A program made the position numbers and the translations under genes. This document shows, in pieces, positions 1-60,335 of a stretch of 64,000 bases of DNA. The notes below the pieces were generated by a model that worked only from the letters and a program-made list of their open reading frames with translations, did not search any database and was not told where the DNA came from. The first letter of the stretch is position 1; each line of letters starts with the position of its first letter. This stretch comes from Conus ventricosus (Eukaryota; Mollusca; Gastropoda; Neogastropoda; Conidae), in the NCBI GenBank assembly GCA_018398815.1, contig CM031609.1:27169696-27233695 (forward strand), read 5' to 3'.

Positions 1-1664
1 ACCCTAACAGCTCGAGTTCCAGTGTTGGTTCGGTCTTCACATTACATTTTTTTAGTCCTCCTATACTTTGTGCTGTGCTCACAATTTAAGGACCTTCAAG
101 AGATGTGAGGAAGAGACTGAAGCCACCCTTTTGGCACCAACTGTCGGTTCCAGATCCTCGCATCCACAGTAGCATATCATACATACTTATCTTTCCTGTT
201 AACATTTGAAAAAAAAAATCACATCTTCAACACTTTTCTTTTAAACTCATATATGATGATTGAAAACCTGACACACTGTTTTCTCAATGTAGATTGTGGA
301 CAGGTCTTTTCTTTCACAGATTGTATCTCTGGCACAGACAGTCAGATTCAAAAGAGCTTTGTGGTGTTGACAAGGGTATATAGAAAAAAAAATTAAAAAA
401 TAAATAAAACAGGTTAAAAAAATGGCCAAATCGTGAAATACAGTGTAACATCTCTTTAAACACCTCTAGACAGCCTTCCAAACTAGTTCTTTGATGGGAA
501 GAGGTCGTAATACAGCAAATCTAATTCAAAGACAATATCTAAAAAGAAACCTTAACTCATTCACTTTCTCAGCCAAAAACATTTCCTGATAAATAAATAA
601 GATCAGAATGTAACCAGGCCTGTTCCTCCCCCCCACCCCCATTTCTCCCTACCCCCAACCATCTCCCCACTTACATCCCTCTTTCCCTACATTTCAAGGG
701 AAATAACTCTTAGGTAATTAAAAACTCTCCGGTGCTTCAACTATATCTGGCTCCACATATGTGGCAAGCGCACACTTTCATAAACATATTAGTAATCATT
801 TGCGTTTGTGCTGGATTTTGGAGATAAAATTTGAGAGATCTGGTCTCAGCTTGATGTTAGGCTATCAAAATGGCACTTTTTAGGCAAACAAAATGGCCTT
901 GTTTTTGCCTTCTTTTTTTCCTCTTTATTGAATTGTTTATAAATACTTTGGGGGGAGAAATAATAAGCAAGAGAAACCTGTGCTTGAACGGTTAAGCTGT
1001 TTGGCTCTGAATCAGATAGTTATGAATTTAAACTGCTTGTGGAGTTGGCTTTTTATGGTTTGGAAACCCTCTGTCCAGCAGTACCACATTCAAATCAGAG
1101 GAGGTTAAGGTGGGGGGATGAGACTGATGGGCACCTGCCATGCTCTGATATCCAGGTGACCTGTAATGGTTCCCTGCTCCTACTACCATTTGCGTATGGG
1201 ACTTGAACGACTAACCTTTATTATAATAAATACTGCACTCTGATACCCAGGTGACCCTCTAACGGTTCCCTGCTCCTACTGCCAATAGAATATGGGACTT
1301 GAACGATAACCTTTTTTGTTATAACATATACTTGAAGACTACTTTCAGCAATATAGAAACCAATGGGAGAAAACTTAAGGATTATACTTTACGCAGTCTC
1401 CGATATACAGTGATACCAATCCAACTTGTCAAATACAGCAATTCTTTTTTAAATACAGCAATTCATTCCCTAAGCACACAGGGTACATAACACCATAGCA
1501 GTGCAAGGGTGAACTGAGGTCTTTACTGGTAGGATTTACTGTACAACTGAAACACAGTTTGATAAGACGTATAACACATTGATGTTATGATCCTTGTCGG
1601 CTATAGCATCCTTAGTATGTACGTGGAAGACGAGAGAACATGCAGTTTGGTACTCAGTACTCAC
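1..1664. other. TRPC4AP intron (copy A, between exons 'k2' and 'l')
   Basis: No coding signal found. It is AT-rich, with short A/T and C runs, and contains the imperfect direct repeat at 1144-1315 listed separately. Exon 'l', the next one downstream on the minus strand, would lie left of the window in this copy. Confidence 0.75.
1144..1315. repeat. Imperfect direct repeat, two units ~95 bp apart
   Basis: A unit starting CTCTGATA(T/C)CCAGGTGACC and running through GGTTCCCTGCTCCTACT to ATGGGACTTGAACGA occurs at about 1144 and again at about 1240. Both units are also present in copy B (about 29.49-29.65 kb, the second unit degraded). Its family is unknown. Confidence 0.75.
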
Positions 1665-22128
<20,464 letters not shown>

Positions 22129-22357
22129 CTGAAAACAAAAATAAGCATAAAAATAAAAACACACCACATATGTTTCCAATCAGGCCATCTCATATCCTGT
22201 TATCACAGCAATACTACAACTACAGTGGAACTTTTCTAAGCCACTTTAAAAATGTCAACAGCAGTTTTGTTGGTTTTTTGTGTTTCTTTAAGACAGGCAG
22301 ATCTTATAGGGGGTAGTCTACCAACTAGCATAAACGTATCCAAATGAAGCAGTTCAG

Positions 22358-22508
<151 letters not shown>

Positions 22509-22639
22509 CACACAGTTTAAAAAAAGTTAAAAACAAAAATCAAGGCAAAGTGCATTTGCCGTTTTACGAAAATTTGTTTTCATTAAAATCACTCACAAGG
22601 GAAGTTAGTTATATTGATTTATATATAATAAACTAACAA

Positions 22640-22870
22640 TGTCCACATTTGATTTCCTTTCCTAACCCAAATTCAACAATATATGCATACATTTGCGTGT
22701 TGGGATGATATACTCTGGTAGTATTTGGAGACCCTAAACATGAAGACACGGTTGTACTGGCCTCCACTGCTTTTTGTAGCACAGTATTCCAGTCCCTGGT
22801 GGCAAGTGGCAGGAATTCCGCTTGTCTGCACTGTGTCCTGCAGAAGGTCTGGGACAACTGTTCTGTGTGG
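22640..22870 (-). pseudogene. Remnant of a second LINE's C-terminal end
   Basis: Minus-strand CRTQCRQAEFLPLATRDWNT followed by AVEASTT resembles the R-T-x-Y-R-x2-FFP-R-x2-RDWN-LP-x2-VVEA motif that closes many jockey/CR1-like LINE proteins. Copy B (50235-50440) continues it better as GVFMFRVSN. Only this short tail remains. Confidence 0.5.
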
Positions 22871-24585
22871 GTGTGTTATGCCATAGTGGTGGAGGGATAA
22901 GCTTTAGTTTCAGGATGTCCATGCTGATCTCGTCATGCAGCAGTTCTACATCACAGTCAGGCTTGCTGTAGGGCATCGCTATCATAGGGGGGGGGGGTCA
23001 TCCAGGTTTGAATGGACAACAGCTCTAACCTGTGAACCTTTGCAGACTTGTCCAACAAGTCATGTCATCGTATCTTCAAGCATATGGCTTCTGGGTGCAA
23101 ATAAGTGGTAGTTTCTGAGCATCACACTCTACAGCTTCGAAATCCACAAAAACACTTTCCTGACTTTTCTTTTTTTGCTGGGCAACAGTGGAACAGCAGA
23201 AAAACAAAAGTTTCATGAATTTGATCTACGTATGGTGGGGGCATTCTGCCAAATGACAGAAAAATCCCATGCCTGATAATAACAATTTAAAAAGCAAACC
23301 AGCTCTGCCCACCCAAAAAGACACTATTCATTCATCAGGATCTTAGCCAGTTAATTTGTGGCATGCTGCTAGCACACAGCTCTCTTCTGACCCTTGGGAA
23401 GAAATTTTGCTGACTACTTTTTCTTAAACAGTGTTGTCATAATTACCTTAGCCTAAAAGAATTATTCAGTGTGCTGTGTGCCTCTTTTCGAATTAATCTT
23501 TATTGAAGTACCTCGCCATAGAGTTAAAAACCTCCATAGACCACTAAGATATAATCTAAAACTTGCCTCACAGAGTGCTTACTTTGTTGGCTCATCATCA
23601 AAAAAAAAAAAAAAAACACTGAATGAAAAATTCACTAAATCACTTGAAATTCACTAACTCAAAGCAGCACATGAGGAAAGGAAATAGTTTTAAAATACTC
23701 TTCCTGAACTGATTATGACTATAAGGAGAAAGGGCTAAATGTGCAAGATTTGAACCAAGGGTGACATCCAATCTCTAATTGGGCGCAGCTGGCCATATGT
23801 GTTCACCAGCGTGTGGCCAAAGGCATGCAGCCTGGTGGAAAGAGTTAATAGGTGTGTGAAACCATCACACCGATAGTTGCCTCCCGTCTGGCAATTCAAT
23901 TAGACACCAAAATAAAAAATCATTCCTTAAATTCAAAATTCATACAGGTCAGACAGTTGCCAAGTTTGACTGGGGACTACTCTCATACATGTTCATTCTT
24001 GTTACACTAATGCAGGCCCTTATTTCTGAGGTGATTTACTGTTCATTTTTCTTTTTTAACCAACCTATTAATGATTTTTGTGATTGGAGGAATGATCTTA
24101 TTCCCAAGGTATAACAGATGACTACTGCATCAGCATGTACACAATAACATATGAAGTCTTAGAACAATGTCAACATGAAAATAATCGTTCGGTGAATACA
24201 GCCCAAGTCAGGGTATGTGGGTTTTAGAGCAATGACCAGCAATGTGTTTTTTAAAAGAGTCAAATCAAGAGTGCAAGAGTAGTTGATAAGAAAGAAAGGG
24301 GCAGTAGGACGGATAGGGGTGTAAAAGGAAATGTACACATACATACCACACAGACACAGACACAGCTCTGCAACTATCACCACCTTTACCATCACCAAAG
24401 TAAACACAGACAAACAAGCACAAAATAATATGAACATGTACTGACCTGAAGATTTCTTTTTACGCCTTGTGGATCATCTGCACACCATAAACACATACAT
24501 AAATTGACTTTTAATGACATTCCATCTGTAAAAAGCGAGTACAAAAGGAAGTTTTTAACAGGACACCCTCTCCCCATCCCTTAAT

Positions 24586-24613
24586 CCCCCCCCCCCCCCC
24601 CCCCCCCCCCCCC
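24586..24613. repeat. Poly-C tract, copy A
   Basis: About 28 C. The corresponding tract in copy B (52140-52217) is about 78 bases with A and T interruptions. Confidence 0.85.
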
Positions 24614-25969
24614 TCAACTTTTCTACTTTTCAGTGTTGCGGTGCTATTGATTGCTCAAGTCCACAACAAGAGACTGCAGTTTCTCATAAAAGTAAGAGAA
24701 GGAAAACAAATGAAGGTGGGAGAGGGATGAGAGAGGAGGGGAAAAGAAATAAGAGAATGCGGAGTGTGTGCGGGTGGAGGGAACATGCAATGATATATAT
24801 GCAAACACACACTGCACAGGTACACTTTGTTTAGTCTCTACATTGGATTAATAAAATCTACAATACAAAACTACATGTAAGAAAAAAGAAAAATAAAGAA
24901 AACAAACAAACTTTAAATAATTTTCTTTTTTAAAGTAAAGAAAACTAATGATGAAAAGGGACAGAAGGTATTCAAATTTATTGATTTAGAAAGAAAAAAA
25001 AGCACCGACAAGTTTTCATATCCCAATCTAACTTTATTATACTGCCACTTCTATTCAAAACTAGTTAATGGGAGAGTTTCAGGCAGTTTCAAATAGAATT
25101 TTCAAAATGTCACAAATTATGTACATTCCTCCAGTCACAAATATGCAGCAAAATGCTTCATAATCCATAAGCCATCACATAAAACTGAGTTGGACATTAC
25201 CTGAGCTAGAACAACTCCTGTTTGAGTTCACATTTCAGACCTTTGGAACCCATCAGTGACCATACAAACTCACTGCCCTGTCTTTGCACTACCTGGCCTT
25301 CCCCAGAGAGTCCATTTCTTTTCAGTTTGATCTGTCTGTTTGGAACCACAAGCATGTGTCTTGATGGCCACATAAATTTAAAGGAGGAGAATCAACTTTC
25401 ACACACAATATAAAGCTTGAGAACAATCCAATTCTGCCTGTCTACAAATGCTGGGATTCATAACTTGGGGCCTTGGAACACTTAATTTCTGGCCTGCAGC
25501 TACCATGAATCAAATATGAAAATGCAACCTGATGAAAACTTATTAGAAAACATTGGGAAAATAATTTTTTAATCATTTTCTTTATCTAATTTTCATTTAG
25601 GGACTGCGTTTAATTAATTTGTATTTCCTTGCTTAGCTTCAAATTCTTAGGGATTAAACAAGGCAACTATTAAGTACCAGAACCAATTTCACTTTATTAT
25701 TAATTTTGATGTCAAAAAAATTCCTTTAAGTCAGTAAAATGAGTTTAACTTATTTTCTATAGTTGTGCAACAATCTAAATTTGTCACCATTCACCTTCAT
25801 TTTTGGTAGCCTGAGAAGTGGACAGATATGAAGACCTTGGTTCAAAGTTGAACTAACACAGCTATGGGGGGTGGGGGTGGGGGGGGGGGGGGGGGGGGGG
25901 AGGGGTGCCCAACTCGCATAAAAAAAATCTAAAACAACTTCTATATTCAAACAAACCTTAAATAAATGT

Positions 25970-26060
25970 TAGCGAACCGCCAAGAGAAACGTGGACAAAC
26001 GAATCACAAGACAAAACACGACGCGTTTCGACCTCTTAGGTCTTCTTCAGGCAAGACACA
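25970..26060 (-). mobile_element. Penelope-like element fragment with hammerhead-like motif
   Basis: Minus-strand reading at 26020-26050: CTGAAGA, A, GACC-TAAGA-GGTC, GAAA, CGCGTC. This is the CUGANGA / stem II / GAAA order of a hammerhead core, and motifs of this form occur at ends of Penelope-like elements and related retrozymes. Stem I pairing is poor. No reverse transcriptase or GIY-YIG domain is visible nearby, so only an end fragment is present. Copy B at 53613-53645 has an extra T in the TTTC. Confidence 0.55.
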
Positions 26061-26171
26061 AACAAATAATACAACGAAAATGAACGAATTTGGTACTCAG
26101 CTTCGATCTCTTCACTCTTCAGCGCAAAGTAGGCAGGCATTGAATCTATATTTAAGCTCAGATTATAAAGA

Positions 26172-26497
26172 AAGTGATCAACTGAAAAATTAAACTAGAC
26201 TTACGTAGAAAGGTGACGTTTAATTTGAATTATGTAGAGCCTATCGTAAGAAGGGAGGAGTTATCAGCGTGCGCGCCAGCCAAGAAGAGTCAATGCTCAG
26301 AGCTGCGAGTAGTCACTAGATACTTTGTGAGGGTGAACAAACTGTTCACTAGACTTACCATAGTGGTGACTTTGAACATTCAGAGCCATACATAGGAGGG
26401 CACGTATCTCCTCCCTCCTTACGACAGGCTCTAAATAATTCAAATTAAATGTCACCTTTCTACGGAAGTCTAGTTTAATTTTTCAATTACTTATCAC
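26172..26497. mobile_element. Palindromic MITE with ~90-bp inverted arms
   Basis: Arm 1 (about 26176-26265) and arm 2 (about 26402-26494) are inverted copies with few mismatches. They share AAAAATTAAACTAGACTT, GTAGAAAGGTGAC and TTTAATTTGAATTAT. The centre has no coding capacity. It is present in copy B at about 53.77-54.09 kb. Non-autonomous DNA transposon; family unknown. Confidence 0.75.
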
Positions 26498-26924
26498 CTC
26501 TCTTCAGTTATACAGAGTCATGTGAGATTTTAGAGCATCTACTGACTATGCAGCATTTCACATAATTGTAAAAACCAATTGCAGTCATCAATTCATGTAC
26601 ATCAATTTAATCTGATTCAGTACAGGTGAATATCACCAAATATAACATGTTGAACACAAACTTGGAACATCTTATTTCAGTTACATAACTGTCAACAAAT
26701 TCTAACTGCAGTGCCTACTGGTTTGCATCCACATGCAATTAAATGCAGAATATTTGTAAAATTCCCCAGGAAGTCTGAAATTTGTCAAGTACAAACTGTA
26801 CAGAAGTCACCACTTCTTACAACTTGTCCAATACTGCCTGTCCAAAATTAGGTTAGTCAGCACCACTTTCTATAAAACTAGTGAAGTTTTTGCATCCAGC
26901 GATGCAATTCATTTCAGCAGATCC

Positions 26925-27924
26925 NNNNNNNNNNNNNNNNNNNNNNNNNNNNNNNNNNNNNNNNNNNNNNNNNNNNNNNNNNNNNNNNNNNNNNNNNNNN
27001 NNNNNNNNNNNNNNNNNNNNNNNNNNNNNNNNNNNNNNNNNNNNNNNNNNNNNNNNNNNNNNNNNNNNNNNNNNNNNNNNNNNNNNNNNNNNNNNNNNNN
27101 NNNNNNNNNNNNNNNNNNNNNNNNNNNNNNNNNNNNNNNNNNNNNNNNNNNNNNNNNNNNNNNNNNNNNNNNNNNNNNNNNNNNNNNNNNNNNNNNNNNN
27201 NNNNNNNNNNNNNNNNNNNNNNNNNNNNNNNNNNNNNNNNNNNNNNNNNNNNNNNNNNNNNNNNNNNNNNNNNNNNNNNNNNNNNNNNNNNNNNNNNNNN
27301 NNNNNNNNNNNNNNNNNNNNNNNNNNNNNNNNNNNNNNNNNNNNNNNNNNNNNNNNNNNNNNNNNNNNNNNNNNNNNNNNNNNNNNNNNNNNNNNNNNNN
27401 NNNNNNNNNNNNNNNNNNNNNNNNNNNNNNNNNNNNNNNNNNNNNNNNNNNNNNNNNNNNNNNNNNNNNNNNNNNNNNNNNNNNNNNNNNNNNNNNNNNN
27501 NNNNNNNNNNNNNNNNNNNNNNNNNNNNNNNNNNNNNNNNNNNNNNNNNNNNNNNNNNNNNNNNNNNNNNNNNNNNNNNNNNNNNNNNNNNNNNNNNNNN
27601 NNNNNNNNNNNNNNNNNNNNNNNNNNNNNNNNNNNNNNNNNNNNNNNNNNNNNNNNNNNNNNNNNNNNNNNNNNNNNNNNNNNNNNNNNNNNNNNNNNNN
27701 NNNNNNNNNNNNNNNNNNNNNNNNNNNNNNNNNNNNNNNNNNNNNNNNNNNNNNNNNNNNNNNNNNNNNNNNNNNNNNNNNNNNNNNNNNNNNNNNNNNN
27801 NNNNNNNNNNNNNNNNNNNNNNNNNNNNNNNNNNNNNNNNNNNNNNNNNNNNNNNNNNNNNNNNNNNNNNNNNNNNNNNNNNNNNNNNNNNNNNNNNNNN
27901 NNNNNNNNNNNNNNNNNNNNNNNN
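26925..27924. other. Assembly gap of exactly 1000 N
   Basis: Run of 1000 N separating copy A from the flank of copy B. The round length marks a scaffold gap of unknown size. Open reading frames that cross it are meaningless. Confidence 0.99.
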
Positions 27925-28196
27925 ACTCATCCCTTCAAGCACCCGACTCAACATGAATGTATCCAGATAACATACACTCCAAGCAAACAGCACCACCCAC
28001 AAAACACCCACACAGGCAATGATTGGTTATCACAGAAAACAACATGGGCAAGAACGGTTCACACACACACACATACACACACACAGAGCACGCAAGCACA
28101 ACACACACACACACACACACACACACAACACACACAGAGCATGCAAGCACACACACCACACAACACACACAACACAAACACAACACGAGTACTGAC
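27925..28196. other. TRPC4AP intron end with CA repeats
   Basis: CA-rich (28054-28190) intronic sequence next to the donor of exon 'l'. No other feature seen. Confidence 0.75.
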
Positions 28197-54990
<26,794 letters not shown>

Positions 54991-57900
54991 GCAAACTAAA
55001 CCAAGGAAACTTTTGCTTTTTAGAACTTGCCCCCCCGTTTTTCTTGTAAACTGCCCTTCAGAAATGCAAGTCAGAAACACGGGGAACCTGATGAAAAAGG
55101 GCTGTACCCTTTTCTTTTTTTACTTTTTTACTGACTGGGCATGTACGTCAGAAGTAAAAAAGCACTTTTCCAAAATGTTTTCACCACAAAAATAAACTAA
55201 ATTCACCACAACGGGAAGGACCCAAAAATTTTTTGGGGGTTTTCCCGTAAGTCTGCGGGTCTTTTGGGGAAAGCATTTGGTACCTCTTTCAGCTTCAGAA
55301 ATTGCAAAAATTCTTTAAACTACTGAAGGCCGAAAATGAAAAACACGCCTGCTTCCGCCTTTGAGCAAAAGCCCCCCCAATTTTAAAACTTTGTTGCATT
55401 TTAAAGCCCACTGTCTTATCCTTGGCCTCCCTTTAGCGCCAACTGACTTTTCTTTGGCCACACGCCCTGTACCCGGGGAATCCTTTATGCCCAAAAGGCG
55501 GGTGATAAAAATTTTTGCATTTTTCACCCATAAAATCCTGCTTAAAAGAAACAATCGGTTTCTTCACACAAAATAAAACTGTTTTTTTTTTTTCCCTTTT
55601 ATGGGTTCAAAATAATGGGGTTTTTTTCACTCTTTTTTTGGGGGAATTTGGAATTTTATTTATGAGACCTCAGAGAAAATTTTCCCTTTTTCAAATCCAT
55701 AACAGCCTTCATGAAAAATAAAGGGAAAACAAAAAAAAATTTTTTTTTAACCCTAAAAACTGTTGCTGACTTTAGAAAAACCCTGCCCTGGCTTCCTTGG
55801 GAATAAGGGGGGTTCCCTTGACAAAAAACTTAAGTCAAGCAAAAGGTTAATTTTTCTTTCTCTTTTTCCCAACTCCTGATTTTTAAAACTTTCATTCATT
55901 TCACTTTTACAAGATTTTCTCTCTTTTTTTGGGCCCAGCAGAAAATTTTAAGACATTAAAAGCCAAGCTACGGGTTCATAAAAACTGAAATATGAAAAAA
56001 CCCTTTCATAAAATATCTACAGAAAATTTTTTTATGACAAAAAAACCTTTTACGACCTTTATTGCGATCCCCTTTGATGTATGCCATACCCAAACAAAAA
56101 GGGTCTGATTAACCCCTGAAAAAAGATAATAAAATTTGCAATAAATAAAAACCCACTAAATGACAACGACAACAAAAAAGGGAAAAAAAAGAAGAAAAGT
56201 CAAACATTTACATCAAAAAACCCTCTTTAATTAACACTGAACACTTTAGTCAACCGAAAGTCAAAAACCCATTAAAACAAAAAAACAAACAAAAAACCCC
56301 TTGAATAAATTTAAATGTTTATTTAACAAAAATTTTTTCATAAAAAAACAAAACAATGGAGAGTCAAGTCCTTTCATCTTCTATCCCCCCCCAAAAAAGA
56401 AGGGACAAATGCACAATACCCCATAGGGATAAAATTTAAAAAAAAAATAACCACAACAATTTTTTTTGACAAAGCAAAAAAAAAAAACATGTAGTTTAAT
56501 TTTGGTCAGGAAAAACACTAACAAAAAAAAAAAAAAAACATTGTAGGGATAGGGAAAACAAAAATTTTAAAAAAAGTCATGTTAGACTAGGGAAACAAAA
56601 AAATATCTTTATAAGGTCAAATCCCTTTTCCCACAAGGTTAATTTCCCTTTTCCAAAAACAAAAAACAAAAAAGCCAAAAAAATAACCTAAGTAATATAG
56701 CTGAACTTAAAAATTAAAAAACTTTCACAAAAGCACACCAAAGCAAAACGCTAAGAAAAGCATCACAAAAAGGGTACGGGAAAAAGGGGAGATCTTTCCC
56801 CCCACCTAACTCAGTTCAGGTAAACCACAATTTAAGTTACATATGTCTTTGGCAAGGGGAAAAATACTTCTAATACAGACAGACATGCCCCAACGGGGTT
56901 TTCTCGAGACCTCACGGAAAAACTTGACAAGCAATGGCAGAAGAAAAAATTTTACCTCCACTCCACCCAGTTCACAAAACATTTTTAAGAAAAACTGCCC
57001 CTGCCCTCACCCTTGGGGGACCTTCTTAAATGGGCCCCCTTGGGCCCCAAATTTAAAATAACTTCCCCACAACCTCTCCCAGTGAAATTAAAAAGAGAGT
57101 GTATTTAGAAAACAACTGAAAAACAACAAAAAAAAAAAGTTTTCTACAAAAAAAAGGAGGAGGAGGAAAAATTAAACAAAAAGCTTTAAAAGTTAAACTA
57201 ATTAAAAAAAAAAAAAAGGGGGGAAAACAGGGGGAACTGGGGGGTCCTGGGAGGAAAGGGGAGGGGAAAGGGTGGGGGAAAGGGTTTTAAAAAGGCACAA
57301 ATCACAGTTATAAAATTCTTTTTGTTATTTTTTAACTGGAAACAAAGCTGGATTATGGGGAAGCAATACACCAACTTTTTAAAAAAGGCTTGCGGGCCCT
57401 TTGTGTACTTAGAGTTTCTTTACCCAAAGTTTCACATAAAATTTTGGTGGATAAAGTATTTTTCGGTTTTTTGTAAATACCATGAAAAACAAATAAAAGT
57501 CTAAAAAGGGTTGTAAAATAGTCGACAAAAAATGATGTGGGGAAAGCTTCAAGGCAAGATGTCATAGTAATTACTCATTTAAATTACTTTTTCGTTTTTA
57601 CCGTATCACAAACCCAAACAAAAAGAATTTGAAAATAAAGTTCGTTTTAAACCCTTTCTTCCATTTATTACAAAAAAGAAGACTTTTAACCACATAATAC
57701 CCATAGACAGACCTGCTAACCCAACCCCGATATGAGTAATATTTTTTTTTCAATATCGAGTAATTGATCCCCTTTTGGGAAAATTATCACTAAAAAAAAA
57801 TTCAAAATGGAAAAAAATTGTTTTTACACTCCCAGCAAAGCCCGAAATTAATTTTGCTTGCTTTTTTTTTTGTTAAAAAAAATTGTAGCTAGTATCCACT

Positions 57901-59065
57901 TTACAAATAATCGAAACGACTGTACACAGCAAGGGGGACAATGCACCAAACCTCTGTCCTTTTTTTTTTGTCCCTCATCGAATCTCTCCTCTTGACTTTA
58001 AATTTAATTACCCTTCACTTCAAGGGTTGAAAATAAACGGGATTTTTTTTTCAAACCAAAAGGAATTAGTCCTAGTGATTTTGTTATGTTGTGGAAAGGG
58101 CTGCACCCTAAAGGCAGCCCAATTTTTACATTCCAAAATAAAGTCGGGGTAAAACATTTCTGCCTTTATTCTTTTATCAAACATGCTGGCAAAAAGCGAA
58201 TCCTTGCAGAAATTTTTTAAAATTCACGGGTAAACCCCTAGGGCCTTGAGTTCTGTTGTAAAGTTGCTTTTTTTAACAAACCCAAAATTTATGGGGGAGG
58301 TGTTTTTTTTTAGATGGGCATGTAAATTTTTTTTTCCCATCATTGGATAGATTTTTGGGTTTTCAAATTGTTTACACACTACCAGGGTTTTAACTACTTG
58401 GCCCTTCACCTTAAAATTTTTTTTAAAACCCAACAAAAAAAATATCACGGGTCTATCTTGACCGATGAAATAAACTGTGGGGTTGTAACGTTAATGCAGC
58501 TATTTTTGGAAACTGTGCAGCTTCATTTTTTGAGTTGCGTTTTTCCGCCCCGGGCTTCATCGGGAAAGAGAAAAAAAATAAAACCCCTAAAAAAATTTTT
58601 AAAAAAGTTATTTTTTTTTCCCAAACCCCCACTTTTTATTGCAGGCAAGCACGGGACAAACTATTTTTTTACAAAAAAAGAATTACACCCCAAATCAAAA
58701 GTTTTGCAGGCTGAAAAAATTTGCTTTACATAAATCCCCAATAAATTGGCTGCTTCTACGCTGTAAATGGCCCAGTTTAAGTTTTACGGGAAAAAAATTA
58801 CTTTTATAGTGGAGCTTGAAACAGAAAACAAAATCAATATTTTATCAGAAAAGACTATTTCCAAGATCAGCAAGAATGACCTCTTTCCTGATATTTTTAA
58901 TGATAAATAATTTTAAAAGCATTTAAATTTACATAAGCCCTTTAAGCACTTAAAAATACAGGGGAAAAAAAACAAAAACATAAACCCATAAATAAAACCC
59001 AAAAAGGGAAACAAAATAAGTACCATGCACCTACAAACAAGAGTGCTTATATTTTCCCCCCCAAA

Positions 59066-59170
59066 ACACACACACACACACCCCCCCACACACACACACG
59101 CACACCACGGGTCTCAAAACCCAAATCCCACAAAAATTGTGCGCACACACACCCCTGCGCACACACTCAC
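59066..59170. repeat. CA-rich simple repeat
   Basis: Short CA arrays with C runs, degraded. Confidence 0.75.
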
Positions 59171-60204
59171 GCACCCTAACACCCCAAGTCGCAAAATTAA
59201 ATTTTGACAGTGAAGTAAAGGGGGAAAGAAAACTGCTAGTGCGGGTGAAGGGGGTTGTTTTAAAATCCCTTAAAAGGAACAAAAGTTTTTAAAACTTAAG
59301 AAAAGAAAAATTTGGGATTCCAAAAAGGCCCCTGAAAAAAAAAAGAGTGCCCACCATAAAGGTTTTGTTAAAATTTCGTGGGTTTTTTGACAGAGGGGTT
59401 TGCCCGCGGGAAAAAAGGGCAACTGTCTAAAAGGAACATGAGATGAGGAGTTAAGAAAGGTAGGAAGGAGCAAAGCAACCATTGTTTAAAAGCAAGTAAG
59501 GACAGTTTGTAGTAAAATTCGTTTTTCAACCGGCACCAGTGAAGAAAAAAAAAAAAGGGGGAGTGACATGAGAAGTCGGGGTTGTCTAAAAATCATACAA
59601 GCAATTGTTTTTTTTAACTTTTCGGGAGAGGAGAGAAGATTCGGGGACAGCCAGCATGAAGAAATTACGTAATCGATTTCTTAAAGAATAAAGGGCAAAA
59701 AAAGGGGTTTTTTGTGGCATCAACAGAGAAAGATGCCCACACAGAACCAATGGGGCGAAGCAACAGACTTTAAAACTGAGCTCGCTTTTTAAGGGCTTAT
59801 TTTTAAAGGGGGGCTAAAATGTTGTTTTCCTGGAGAATCTGTATGCGTTTTAAAAGGAAACCCCAACCCAAAAGAAAAAAAAAAACTTTTCTTTTTTATC
59901 ATTTTGTTTTTGGTATTTTCACATACACACACAAAAAAAGGGGAATAGAGGGTTTTACCCAAAAAAAAAAAAGGGAAAATCGGGTTTGTTTTTTTATCTT
60001 AAATTTCAACAGATCAATGAAAAAACCCTTTTTTGCTTGTCTGAAGGGGGGGTTTTGGTGGATGGAAATTTTAAAGTTCTTAAAAAAAGGTTTCGGATGT
60101 TCAATTTTTGGGGCAAAAAATCTTTTCCCAAAAAACTTATTATTTTATAAAAATTCAAAAAGAAAGTTTTAAACGATTTTCAGTCGTAAATAACAGAAAA
60201 AAAC

Positions 60205-60335
60205 CGTGGGGAATGTGGTGTTGTGTGTTGTGTGTTGTGTGTGTGGGGTGTGTTTTTGTGTGTCGGTGTTGTGTGTGGTGTGTGTGGGTTTTTCGTGTGG
60301 GGAGTAGGGGGGTGTGTGTGTGTGAGGGGTTTTTG
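60205..60335. repeat. TG-rich simple repeat
   Basis: GTGTG arrays with G and T runs, degraded. Derived reading frames are artefacts. Confidence 0.75.

Noticed and set aside
960..1040. tRNA-like segment near a GAACGGTTAAGCTG stretch
   Set aside because: No cloverleaf or convincing A and B boxes with proper spacing.
22734..22985. Minus-strand ORF MIAMPYSKPDCDVELLHDE
   Set aside because: No recognisable family, no splice signals and a different frame from the LINE tail; left unassigned.
55315..55554. Basic minus-strand ORF near 55.4 kb
   Set aside because: Lies in heavily corrupted sequence and has no recognised motif; could be chance.
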